This document shows positions 1 to 7,950 of a stretch of DNA of 42,495 nt, one piece after another. The translations under genes and the position numbers were made by a program. The stretch spans positions 1 through 42,495 of the forward strand of contig CAMJBL010000019.1 of assembly GCA_946403845.1 (NCBI GenBank), given 5' to 3'. The stretch comes from an uncultured Prevotella sp. (GTDB taxonomy: Bacteria; Bacteroidota; Bacteroidia; Bacteroidales; Bacteroidaceae). Every line of letters starts with the position of its first letter. Position 1 is the stretch's first letter. The notes below the pieces were generated by a model that saw only the letters and a list, made by a program, of their open reading frames with translations, ran no database searches and had not been told where the DNA came from.

Positions 1-54
1 TTCTTCCTCGATGTTGATTTTGATAATTCTGTCGTTGTCGAATGTCTGATCCAT
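1..54 (-). CDS. gyrA: DNA gyrase subunit A, N-terminal fragment (cut by window edge)
   Basis: Only the first 18 codons are present, from the ATG at 54 to the window edge. They encode Met-Asp-Gln-Thr-Phe-Asp-Asn-Asp followed by RIIKINIEEE, which is the conserved start of Bacteroidetes GyrA just before the segment leading to the catalytic tyrosine domain. GyrA is the DNA breakage-reunion subunit of gyrase. The gene is divergent from clpC, an arrangement I recall from Bacteroides genomes. A two-part promoter lies at 179-210, giving a leader of about 120 bases that contains a short tandem repeat. The identification rests on a short but distinctive peptide; domains and active site cannot be checked here. 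Confidence 0.85.
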   Translation of the reverse strand, partial: MDQTFDNDRIIKINIEEE

Positions 55-64
55 CTTTTTATTA

Positions 65-124
65 CTTCAATTTTTCAATTCTTCAATTCTTCAATTTTTC
101 AATCCTTCAATTCTTCAATTTTTC
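65..124. repeat. Short tandem repeat, CTTCAATT(TTT) type
   Basis: About seven imperfect copies of an 8-11 base unit, cttcaatt or cttcaattttt, lie head to tail in the gyrA leader. The tract is AT-rich and has no hairpin potential of note. Similar short tandem arrays with different units occur elsewhere in this window, at 11272-11334 and 22260-22292. Confidence 0.8.
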
Positions 125-178
125 CGCATTTTTGCGTTTAAGGGCATTTTTAAGCCCGCTGACGCGTTTTTAACTGTG

Positions 179-210
179 CAAAGGTAGTGATTTTTTTGCA
201 TCCCACCAAA
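179..210 (-). promoter_or_regulatory. Bacteroidetes-type promoter for gyrA
   Basis: On the minus strand TTTG (210-207) is followed after 20 bases by TACCTTTG (186-179). This matches the sigma-ABfr consensus TTTG-N19-21-TAnnTTTG. Transcription would start near 172-176. Confidence 0.75.
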
Positions 211-274
211 CCTTTTAAACTTATTTAGCGGAAAGTTTTTTAAGATTTTGGCATGATGTTTGCAGATTTATTTG

Positions 275-282
275 TAACTTTG
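275..282 (+). promoter_or_regulatory. -7 promoter element for clpC
   Basis: TAACTTTG fits the TAnnTTTG element and lies 40 bases before the clpC start codon. No TTTG sits at the proper upstream spacing, so this is a one-element match. Confidence 0.55.
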
Positions 283-322
283 CACAAAATAGTAAATAGT
301 ATATAATAAAAAGGTATAATTA

Positions 323-2863
323 GTGACCAGTCAGTTTTCACCCAAAGTGTCAGAGATCCTCGCCTATTCGCGTGAGGAGGCAGCCAGATTGGCCAGTCGG
401 TCGGTAGGTCCGGAGCACCTGTTGTTAGGCATGCTCAGAATGAAGGACGGCCCAGTGATCGACGTGTTCAACCGTCTGAACCTGAACCTGCCATCGATCA
501 AGACCGAACTGGAGAACCGCGTCAGGGAAGACGAGATACAACAGCCTATCTACACCAATGAGCTGGTGCTCAACGAGAAGGCCAGCAATATCCTGAAGCT
601 GGCCGTGCTCGAAGCCCGTATCCAGCGGACAACAAAAGTTGACGAACAACACCTGCTGCTGGCCATCCTGCATGATGCCGCCAACAACAGTGCCAAACAG
701 ATTTTAGAATTGAACAATATGAATTATGAAGATGCGATGGCGATGCTCTTCGCCCCGCAAAATACAGAAATCAGAAACGGTATCGGCCTCCCCGACGAAG
801 ACGAGGAGGAATACGAGGAAACGGGCGCTGCAGGGAAGTCGGCGAATGCCGGGAAAAGCGGCACTACCGCCACCACGCAGAAGAAGCCCGAGTCGAAGAC
901 ACCTGTGCTCGACACCTTCGGTACCGACCTGACACGGGCGGCCTCAGAGGGGAAACTCGACCCCTGTGTAGGTCGTGAGAAAGAGATACAGCGCGTGATC
1001 GAGATCCTCGGTCGCCGCAAGAAAAACAACCCCATCCTGATCGGTGAGCCCGGTGTGGGAAAGAGTGCCATCGTGGAGGGCCTCGCCCAGCAGATTGCCG
1101 CCCACCATACCAGTCCGATGCTCTTCGGCAAGCGCATCTACACCCTCGACATGACGGGTGTGGTGGCAGGCACGAAGTATCGCGGACAGTTTGAGGAGCG
1201 CCTGAAGGCCCTGATGAAGGAGATTGAGGCCAACCCGGAGGTGATTGTGTTTATCGACGAGATACACACGCTGATCGGAGCCGGTTCGACACCAGGCTCG
1301 ATGGATGCCGCGAATATCCTGAAGCCAGCACTGGCCAGAGGCACCATCCAGTGTATCGGTGCCACCACGCTCGACGAATACCGCAATTCGATTGAGAAGG
1401 ACGGTGCCCTGGAGCGCCGATTCCAGAAGGTGATCGTGGAGCCCACCACGCAGGAAGAAACCCTACAGATTCTCCGCAATATCAAGGACCGCTACGAGCA
1501 TCACCACCACGTGAGCTATACCGACGAGGCCCTGGTGGCGTGTGTCAAATTGACAGACCGCTACGTGACCGACCGCTTCATGCCCGATAAGGCCATCGAC
1601 GCATTGGACGAAACAGGCTCGCGCGTACATCTTTCTAATGCGCAGATTCCACCTGAGATCCTGGAGAAGGAGCAGGAGATTGCCCGTACGAAGGAGCGCA
1701 AGAATCAGGCGGTGAAGAATCAGAACTTCGAACTGGCTGCCGGCTACCGCGATCGTCAGACAGTGCTGGAAACAGAGTTGAAGGAGATGAACGAGCGCTG
1801 GAGCAAGGGCGAAGGAGAGGAACGGCAGGTGGTGGATGCCGAGCAGGTGGCCGATGTGGTCTCGATCATGACGGGTGTGCCCGTGCAGCGCATGGCCGAA
1901 CAGGAGGGTATCCGTCTGAAAGGCATGTCGCAGGAACTGAAAGCGGCTGTGATCGGACAGGATAAGGCCATCGACAAGATGGTACGCGCCATCCAGCGCA
2001 ACCGTGTGGGACTGAAGGATCCCAACCACCCCATCGGTGTGTTTATGTTCCTCGGCCCCACGGGTGTGGGTAAGACATATCTGGCCAAGAAACTGGCGGA
2101 ATTCATGTTCGGTAGCAGCGATGCCCTCATCCGCATCGACATGAGCGAATATACAGAAAGCTTCAATACCTCACGACTCATCGGTGCCCCTCCGGGCTAC
2201 GTGGGCTATGAGGAGGGCGGACAGCTCACCGAGCGTGTGCGTCGTCACCCCTACTCCATCGTGCTGCTCGACGAGATCGAGAAGGCGCATGCCAATGTCT
2301 ACAACCTGTTGCTACAGGTGCTCGACGAGGGACGCCTCACGGATGGTAACGGCCGATTGGTGGACTTCCGCAATACGGTGATCATCATGACCTCGAACGC
2401 CGGTACCCGACAGCTGAAGGACTTCGGACGCGGTGTTGGCTTCAGTGCCGCTGGCAGCAACGGACTGATGCTCAATGAGGAGGACAAGGAGCATGCCCGC
2501 AATATCGTGCAGAAGGCGCTCTCGAAGCAGTTCTCGCCAGAGTTCCTGAACCGCCTGGATGAGATCATCACCTTCGACCAGCTCGACCTGGAGGCCATCA
2601 AGCAGATTATCGATATCGAGCTGAAGGGCCTTTACAAGCGCATTGAGCAGATCGGCTATAAGATCGACCTCGCCGAGGATGCCAAGGAATTTGTGGCGTC
2701 GAAGGGCTATGATGTGCAGTTTGGCGCCCGTCCGCTGAAGCGCGCCATCCAGAATTATATCGAGGATGGTGTCAGCGACCTGATCGTCAATGGCAACTTG
2801 CCCTTAGGAAGTACGATTCACATTACACTCCATGAGAATAAAAATGAGTTAGCGTTCAGCTAA
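323..2863 (+). CDS. clpC: ATP-dependent Clp protease ATPase subunit ClpC
   Basis: Hexameric AAA+ unfoldase that feeds substrates to ClpP or acts as a disaggregase in the cytoplasm. The 846-residue protein has a Clp_N double repeat (about 1-145), an acidic, Ser/Thr/Lys-rich linker (about 155-195), a first AAA domain with Walker A GEPGVGKSA at about 241 and Walker B VIVFIDEIH, a UVR-like coiled coil (NFELAAGYRDRQ), and a second AAA domain with Walker A GPTGVGKTY and LLDEIEKAH. The UVR insertion identifies ClpC rather than ClpA or ClpB. The start is GTG at 323, which gives the family N-terminus MTSQFSPK; no upstream ATG fits. The last codons lie inside a terminator stem (2842-2870), so the transcript probably ends almost at the stop codon. 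Length and motifs look normal. Confidence 0.95.
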   Translation: MTSQFSPKVSEILAYSREEAARLASRSVGPEHLLLGMLRMKDGPVIDVFNRLNLNLPSIKTELENRVREDEIQQPIYTNELVLNEKASNILKLAVLEARIQRTTKVDEQHLLLAILHDAANNSAKQILELNNMNYEDAMAMLFAPQNTEIRNGIGLPDEDEEEYEETGAAGKSANAGKSGTTATTQKKPESKTPVLDTFGTDLTRAASEGKLDPCVGREKEIQRVIEILGRRKKNNPILIGEPGVGKSAIVEGLAQQIAAHHTSPMLFGKRIYTLDMTGVVAGTKYRGQFEERLKALMKEIEANPEVIVFIDEIHTLIGAGSTPGSMDAANILKPALARGTIQCIGATTLDEYRNSIEKDGALERRFQKVIVEPTTQEETLQILRNIKDRYEHHHHVSYTDEALVACVKLTDRYVTDRFMPDKAIDALDETGSRVHLSNAQIPPEILEKEQEIARTKERKNQAVKNQNFELAAGYRDRQTVLETELKEMNERWSKGEGEERQVVDAEQVADVVSIMTGVPVQRMAEQEGIRLKGMSQELKAAVIGQDKAIDKMVRAIQRNRVGLKDPNHPIGVFMFLGPTGVGKTYLAKKLAEFMFGSSDALIRIDMSEYTESFNTSRLIGAPPGYVGYEEGGQLTERVRRHPYSIVLLDEIEKAHANVYNLLLQVLDEGRLTDGNGRLVDFRNTVIIMTSNAGTRQLKDFGRGVGFSAAGSNGLMLNEEDKEHARNIVQKALSKQFSPEFLNRLDEIITFDQLDLEAIKQIIDIELKGLYKRIEQIGYKIDLAEDAKEFVASKGYDVQFGARPLKRAIQNYIEDGVSDLIVNGNLPLGSTIHITLHENKNELAFS

Positions 2864-2870
2864 CTCATTT
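2842..2870. terminator. Bidirectional terminator shared by clpC and nadE operon
   Basis: A perfect 12-bp inverted repeat, AAATGAGTTAGC (2842-2853) and GCTAACTCATTT (2859-2870) with a 5-base loop, is followed by GTTTTAT on the plus strand and preceded by A-rich sequence that is U-rich on the other strand. It contains the clpC stop codon (2861-2863) and ends four bases from the nadE stop, so it can serve both convergent units. Confidence 0.85.
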
Positions 2871-2873
2871 GTT

Positions 2874-4784
2874 TTATAGGTTCTCGCACTCTTTCAGCCA
2901 GAGGGTATACGAGGCATCGCTGGGCATGCGCCAGTCGCCACGGGGTGAGAGGCTTACGGTTCCCACCTTCGGACCATCAGGCAGGCACGAACGCTTGAAC
3001 TGCTGGGTGAAGAACCGACGGCAGAACGTGGTGAGCCACTTCTTGATGGTGGCATCATCGTAGGTCTTGTCGAAGGCCTTCTGTGCTAGCACGAAGATCT
3101 TCTGCGGACTGAATCCGAAGCGCAGGAAGTAATAGATAAAGAAGTCGTGGAGTTCGTAGGGACCCACGAGGTCTTCCGTCTTCTGCTTGATCTTACCGTT
3201 CTTGTCGGCAGGAATGAGCTCAGGCGATATCGGGGTGTCGACGATATCCAGCAACGTATCGGTAGCCATCTCGCCAGCCACATAGGTCACCAGATAGCGG
3301 ATGAGCGTCTTGGGAACACCCGCATTCACCCCATACATCGACATGTGGTCGCCATTATACGTGGCCCAGCCTAAGGCCAGCTCAGACAGATCGCCCGTAC
3401 CCACCACCAGACCATTCACCTGATTAGCCACATCCATCAGAATCTGCGTACGTTCGCGGGCCTGACTGTTCTCATAGGTGATGTCGTGCACACTGGCATC
3501 GTGGCCGATATCCTCGAAATGCTGGGTGACGGCCTTGGCGATGCTGATCTCGCGGATGGTGACACCCAACGTCTTCATCAGCGTCATCGCATTGTTATAG
3601 GTGCGATCGGTGGTGCCGAAGCCGGGCATGGTGATGCCGATGATGCCCTTGCGGTCGAGGCCTAACTTATCGAAGGCCTTCACCGTGACGAGCAAGGCCA
3701 GCGTGGAGTCGAGACCACCACTGATGCCTATCACCGCCTTCTGGGCATTGATATGATAGAGGCGCTTGGCCAAGCCTGCCACCTGGATATTCAGGATTTC
3801 CTCACACGTGGTCTGCATATCGGCCTCCTTCGGAATGAAAGGATGGGGATTGATATCGCGGATGAGTTCGAAATCGCGTGGCGACACCGACTTGGCGATA
3901 ACCAGACGGGCAGACGCCTCACGCTGCGCATTGATATACGTGGTGTTATGCCTACGCTCCGAGCGCAGACGCTCCACATCCACCTGGGCTATCTTGATCT
4001 GAGGCTGAAGGGAGAAACGGTCGCCCTCGACCAGCTGGTGTCCGTTTTCGAAAACCATCGCAGCACCGCCATACACCACATCCTGTGTCGACTCTCCGAA
4101 GCCACAGCTCGCATAGACATAGCCGCTGATGGTGCGGGCACTCTGCTGGGCTATCAACGAGCGCAGATACTGGTGCTTGCCCAGCAGATCGTCGCTGGCA
4201 GAGAGGTTGAAGATGAGATCGGCACCGGCAAGGGCCAGATTATTGCTGGGCGGAATGGGCGCCCAGACATCCTCGCAGATCTCGATTCCGAACCTCACAC
4301 CATCGCCTGTCACAAAGACCATGGGCTCAGGACTGATGCTCACAGGACTGCCTGCGAGATAGAAATCGGCAGGTGACAGATCCTGCGCCGAAGCAAACCA
4401 GCGCTTCTCGTAGAACTCGCCATAGTTGGGCAGATAGGTCTTCGACACAATGCCGAGAATTGCGCCCCGCTGGATGGCAACCGCACAATTGTAGAGCAGG
4501 CCTTTCACCACCACTGGCAGTCCTACGATAGAGATGATATCCAACTTACGGGTGAAATCGAGCAGGAGCATCAGACCCTCCTCGGCCTTGTCGAGCAACA
4601 ACTGCTCACGGAACAGATCCTGACAGGAATAGCCTGTGATGCACAGCTCCGGAAACACGATGATCTCTACCCCCTTGCCCTCGGCCTGGGCGATGAGACT
4701 CTCGATCTGCTGGACATTGTATTCCACATCAGCCACCTTGACGGCTGGCACAGCGGCAGCCACTTTGATAAATCCGTATTTCAT
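2874..4784 (-). CDS. nadE: Glutamine-dependent NAD+ synthetase
   Basis: Catalyses the last step of NAD+ synthesis, amidating deamido-NAD+ with ATP and glutamine-derived ammonia. At 636 residues it is the two-domain form: an N-terminal nitrilase-type glutaminase with candidate catalytic residues in [11 protein letters not shown] (Glu), [10 protein letters not shown] (Lys) and GIEICEDVW (Cys), then a synthetase domain with the pyrophosphatase P-loop [13 protein letters not shown]. The later segment [20 protein letters not shown] is typical of the substrate site. Start ATG 4784 overlaps the TGA of the DUF2027 gene by 4 bases, which suggests translational coupling in the relA-led operon. It is the last gene before the shared terminator at 2842-2870. 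Confidence 0.95.
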   Translation of the reverse strand: MKYGFIKVAAAVPAVKVADVEYNVQQIESLIAQAEGKGVEIIVFPELCITGYSCQDLFREQLLLDKAEEGLMLLLDFTRKLDIISIVGLPVVVKGLLYNCAVAIQRGAILGIVSKTYLPNYGEFYEKRWFASAQDLSPADFYLAGSPVSISPEPMVFVTGDGVRFGIEICEDVWAPIPPSNNLALAGADLIFNLSASDDLLGKHQYLRSLIAQQSARTISGYVYASCGFGESTQDVVYGGAAMVFENGHQLVEGDRFSLQPQIKIAQVDVERLRSERRHNTTYINAQREASARLVIAKSVSPRDFELIRDINPHPFIPKEADMQTTCEEILNIQVAGLAKRLYHINAQKAVIGISGGLDSTLALLVTVKAFDKLGLDRKGIIGITMPGFGTTDRTYNNAMTLMKTLGVTIREISIAKAVTQHFEDIGHDASVHDITYENSQARERTQILMDVANQVNGLVVGTGDLSELALGWATYNGDHMSMYGVNAGVPKTLIRYLVTYVAGEMATDTLLDIVDTPISPELIPADKNGKIKQKTEDLVGPYELHDFFIYYFLRFGFSPQKIFVLAQKAFDKTYDDATIKKWLTTFCRRFFTQQFKRSCLPDGPKVGTVSLSPRGDWRMPSDASYTLWLKECENL

Positions 4785-5488
4785 ATCTTTACTTTTTGAA
4801 CGTCGTTTTCGATGATGGTATAGATCAGTGCCGGTTCCTCGAAGAAATCATTCTCATCGAAGGTGTGGAGCTTGTAGAATTTCACCCCGTCGATGCGCAA
4901 CAGCACATTCACGGGCGACTTCAGCAGGAAATGCTTGTCGCGCTTATAGGCCAGCATCTGGATACAGAGATGTTCGAGGCCCTGCAGGTCCTCGCGTCCG
5001 AACTCCTCGATGAAAGCCTTGGTATTGGGTTCCACCTCACCCGTGGCACGCACAGTATAGGCCGTACCCTCAGCAGAGAGCAAGGTATAGCGCAGATAAT
5101 AGTTGGAATCATTCACCAGATACGACTCGAAGCGCGTCTGCATCAATTCCTTCACATTCATCGGTACAAAGGCCAGATAGGCGCTGAGCTTGTCACCGCC
5201 CTTGCGCTCCTCAGGCTTCGCGCGGAAGGTAATGGGCCTGTCGGCGGGCTCCAGTTCCTCCTCTTCTTCAGCCTTGGGGGCTGCTGCCTGGGCCTGCTGA
5301 CGCTGTTTTACCTCCACCACATGGCGGGTGTCGTAATCCTCTTCGCCAATGACCACCACCTCGGTGATGCGCATGGGCACATCGAAGCCGTCCTCGTCCT
5401 CGACGAGTACGATATCCTTTCCCTGAAAGCCGGACACACGTCCGCCTCCGACTTCACTCAGGAACCTTACTTGATCTCCTATTTTCAT
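4781..5488 (-). CDS. DUF2027 domain protein without the C-terminal Smr domain
   Basis: Soluble protein of 235 residues with no signal peptide. Its N-terminus (KIGDQVRFLSEVGGG, VLVEDEDGFDVPM) and central region (SYLVNDSNYYLRYT, VKFYKLHTFDENDFFEEPALIY) match the Bacteroidetes DUF2027 family, separated by an acidic linker at about 70-90. In Bacteroides relatives that I recall, a MutS2-type Smr nuclease/DNA-binding domain of about 90 residues follows; here the protein stops just after the DUF2027 core and the stop codon overlaps the nadE start. I use ATG 5488, which overlaps the upstream lipoprotein stop by one base; a TTG one codon earlier is also possible. The function is unknown. The overlaps on both sides indicate tight co-translation with the lipoprotein and nadE. 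Confidence 0.8.
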   Translation of the reverse strand: MKIGDQVRFLSEVGGGRVSGFQGKDIVLVEDEDGFDVPMRITEVVVIGEEDYDTRHVVEVKQRQQAQAAAPKAEEEEELEPADRPITFRAKPEERKGGDKLSAYLAFVPMNVKELMQTRFESYLVNDSNYYLRYTLLSAEGTAYTVRATGEVEPNTKAFIEEFGREDLQGLEHLCIQMLAYKRDKHFLLKSPVNVLLRIDGVKFYKLHTFDENDFFEEPALIYTIIENDVQKVKI

Positions 5489-5760
5489 CAAAATCCCTCT
5501 CGCATTACTTTATCAACATCCATTCTACTCTTGTCGTTCAAAAGGTCGGACTCCTTCGGAATGTCAGGAACGGTAATGACAGGCTCGTCTTCCAGATCTT
5601 CGAGCATCTCACGTGTTTCATCCATGGCCTTGGGCGTGTCATCATGCACGAGTGAGTCAGCCACAAATTCCACAGGCCGATAGACGGGGCCCCTGTTAAA
5701 ATCGCAGCCAATCGCCGTCAGCAACAGCATGGCCATGGCCAGATAATAGTTTTTCTTCAT
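5488..5760 (-). CDS. Small lipoprotein of unknown function
   Basis: A 90-residue protein with a short signal peptide (MKKNYYLAMAMLLLTAIGC) ending in a lipobox with Cys19, so it should be a membrane-anchored lipoprotein with a mature chain of about 72 residues. The mature part is acidic and rich in Asp/Glu and Pro, with no motif I recognise. It lies 11 bases downstream of the relA-type gene and overlaps the DUF2027 gene start by one base, placing it inside a four-gene operon. Expression is well supported by context; the function is not. Confidence 0.75.
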   Translation of the reverse strand: MKKNYYLAMAMLLLTAIGCDFNRGPVYRPVEFVADSLVHDDTPKAMDETREMLEDLEDEPVITVPDIPKESDLLNDKSRMDVDKVMREGF

Positions 5761-5771
5761 ATTGTCGGTTT

Positions 5772-7844
5772 TTATATTCTGTCAACTTGTATCACACCTT
5801 TCACTGTGCGCAGTTTCTTGATGAGTGTCTCCAGTCGCGAGGTATCGTCGAGCATCACCTCGAGATTGCCACTGAACAGGCCATCGTGAGAGTCGATATT
5901 GATGGAACGCAACACGAGTTTCTCATCCTTCGAGATGATACTCGTCAGGTTGTTCACAATGCCGATATCGTCGTTGCCGATGATACGCAGGGTGATGGAA
6001 TACTGTGACGATCCCTTCCCACTCCATTTCGCCTTGACGATGCGATAGCCGTAACGGCGACGCAATTCAGGCGCATTCGGACAGTCGGTACGATGGATCT
6101 TGATACCACCGTTGATGGTGACGAAGCCGAAGACGGAATCGCCATAGATAGGTGAGCAGCAGCGTGCCAGCTGATAGTCGATGCCCTTCAGGTTGCGGTC
6201 GATGATCAGCACATCATCGTTCATCGGCACATTCAGACCAGCCACCTTCGACTCGTCGAGCACGAATTCCTCGGCACTGCGGGCCACATTGTCGCCTGTA
6301 ACGACCTTCTCACCCTCTTTCAGCTCAATATATTTCTCGATGACATCGTTGGTATCGAGAATACCGTCGGCTATCTGCTTGTAGAAGTCGCTGACCTCCT
6401 TGAAGCCCATCTTCTTCACCACATGGAACATGATGGAGTCTTCCATCTCGATCTTGCGGTTCTTGAACTTACGAGCCAGCATCTCTTTAGCAAAGAGACC
6501 ATCTTTCACCTGGGTTTCCTTCAGCGCCAGACGGATCTTCGATTTAGCTCGCGAGGTCTTCACGATTTTCAGCCATTCCTGACGGGGCTTCTGATTAGCC
6601 GATGTGAGTACCTCTATCTGGTCGCCGCTCTTCAACGGATAGCGGATAGGCACCACACGGCCGTTGATACGTCCACCCGTACACTGATTACCCACCTTGG
6701 AATGGATATGATAGGCGAAATCGAGTACCGTAGCCCCTACGGGGAATTTCAACAGATCGCCACGGGGTGTGAACACAAAGACCTCGTCCTCATAGAGATC
6801 CATCTTAAACTGATCCATCGCCTCGAGGCCATCGGCATGTTCGAGCATTGAACGGATATTCGTCAACCACTCGTCGAGGCCGGATTCACCCTTCACGCCC
6901 TTATAGCGCCAGTGGGCAGCCACACCCCGCTCTGCCACCTCGTCCATACGCTCCGTACGGATCTGCACCTCCACCCATTTCTGCTCAGGACCGAGCACGG
7001 TGATATGCAGACTTTCGTAGCCATTCGACTTAGGCACGCTGAGCCAGTCGCGCAGACGCTTTGGATTGGGCTGGTACATATCTGTCACGATCGAATAAGC
7101 CTGCCAGCACTGCATCTTCTCCTGCTCTTCAGGACAGTCGATGATGATGCGGATGGCGAAAAGGTCGTAGACACCCTCGAAGGCGCATTTCTGCTTCTGC
7201 ATCTTCTGCCAGATGGAGTGTATCGACTTTGTACGGCCTTTGATATGGCACTTGATACCTGCCGCCTTCACCTTCTCCTCGATAGGACCGATGAAACGTC
7301 CGATATAGGCATCGCGCGAGGCCTTCGTCTCGTTCAGCTTCTCACGGATGGCGTAGTAGGCATCATGCTCCAGATATTTCAGCGACAAGTCCTCGAGCTC
7401 GCTCTTCAACTTATAGAGACCTAACTTATGAGCCAGCGGTGCGTAGAGATAGGCCGCTTCCTGACTCACAGCCATCTTCGCCTCTTGATTCTCCGTGTCG
7501 CGGATCTGACGCATAAGATTGACGCGGTCGGCTATCATAATCAGAATCACCCGCATGTCCTCGGCAAAGGAGAGGAGCAGATTCCTGAAGTTCTCGCTCT
7601 CAACCACGGGATTCTTCTTATAGAGCTGGTGGATACGGTCGAGACCTTCGAGAATACGAAACACCGATACCCCATACTGCGCTTCGACATCCGCCATCGA
7701 GAGCTTACCCTCTTCGATATCGGGTATCAGATGAACAGCTTGTATCGCATCGCCTTTCAGACCGATTTCCTCAGTAAGGATCTCGGCCGTCTGGGTAGCC
7801 ATTTTCTGCTTTTCTTCGTATGTAAAAGTGAATTCCTCCACCAT
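5772..7844 (-). CDS. relA: RelA/SpoT family (p)ppGpp synthetase with degenerate hydrolase domain
   Basis: Stringent-response enzyme that transfers pyrophosphate from ATP to GDP/GTP. The synthetase domain is intact: RTKSIHSIWQKM, YDLFAIRII with the metal-ligand Asp, NGYESLHIT and the catalytic EVQIRT. TGS (DEVFVFTPRGDLLKFPVGATVLDFAYHI) then follows, and next a conserved-cysteine region (LARCCSPIYGD and TDCPNA) and a C-terminal ACT domain. The N-terminal HD hydrolase region is short and has lost its signature: the usual HD(V/T)VED segment reads HLIPDIEEG, and the first metal-binding His is absent. The loop before the synthetase core reads RLRD, resembling the RXKD type of bifunctional enzymes. 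At 690 residues it is shorter than typical long RSH proteins. I infer a synthetase-only enzyme, so a separate hydrolase should exist elsewhere. First gene of the minus-strand operon ending at nadE. Confidence 0.9.
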   Translation of the reverse strand: MVEEFTFTYEEKQKMATQTAEILTEEIGLKGDAIQAVHLIPDIEEGKLSMADVEAQYGVSVFRILEGLDRIHQLYKKNPVVESENFRNLLLSFAEDMRVILIMIADRVNLMRQIRDTENQEAKMAVSQEAAYLYAPLAHKLGLYKLKSELEDLSLKYLEHDAYYAIREKLNETKASRDAYIGRFIGPIEEKVKAAGIKCHIKGRTKSIHSIWQKMQKQKCAFEGVYDLFAIRIIIDCPEEQEKMQCWQAYSIVTDMYQPNPKRLRDWLSVPKSNGYESLHITVLGPEQKWVEVQIRTERMDEVAERGVAAHWRYKGVKGESGLDEWLTNIRSMLEHADGLEAMDQFKMDLYEDEVFVFTPRGDLLKFPVGATVLDFAYHIHSKVGNQCTGGRINGRVVPIRYPLKSGDQIEVLTSANQKPRQEWLKIVKTSRAKSKIRLALKETQVKDGLFAKEMLARKFKNRKIEMEDSIMFHVVKKMGFKEVSDFYKQIADGILDTNDVIEKYIELKEGEKVVTGDNVARSAEEFVLDESKVAGLNVPMNDDVLIIDRNLKGIDYQLARCCSPIYGDSVFGFVTINGGIKIHRTDCPNAPELRRRYGYRIVKAKWSGKGSSQYSITLRIIGNDDIGIVNNLTSIISKDEKLVLRSINIDSHDGLFSGNLEVMLDDTSRLETLIKKLRTVKGVIQVDRI

Positions 7845-7863
7845 ATTTTCACAAATTTAAGGG

Positions 7864-7871
7864 CAAAGATA
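7864..7871 (-). promoter_or_regulatory. -7 promoter element for the relA operon
   Basis: TATCTTTG on the minus strand, 20 bases before the start codon, implies a leader of about 13-17 bases. No TTTG at the canonical spacing. Confidence 0.55.
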
Positions 7872-7913
7872 CAAATTTCTTTCGATTTATTCGCATTTTT
7901 CCGGAAAAGTTAC

Positions 7914-7921
7914 TAATTTTG
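7914..7921 (+). promoter_or_regulatory. -7 promoter element for the DUF4301 gene
   Basis: TAATTTTG fits TAnnTTTG and lies 29 bases before the ATG at 7951. It is divergent from, and about 45 bases away from, the relA element. Confidence 0.5.
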
Positions 7922-7950
7922 CCCTATAATTTTAACTAAATACCTATTTT

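Noticed and set aside
65..124. Possible CRISPR or phase-variation array upstream of gyrA
   Set aside because: Units are 8-11 bases with no spacers and no cas genes nearby; a simple tandem repeat.
4796..5683. 295-codon plus-strand open frame
   Set aside because: Antisense to the DUF2027 and lipoprotein genes, with low-complexity composition expected from a shadow frame.
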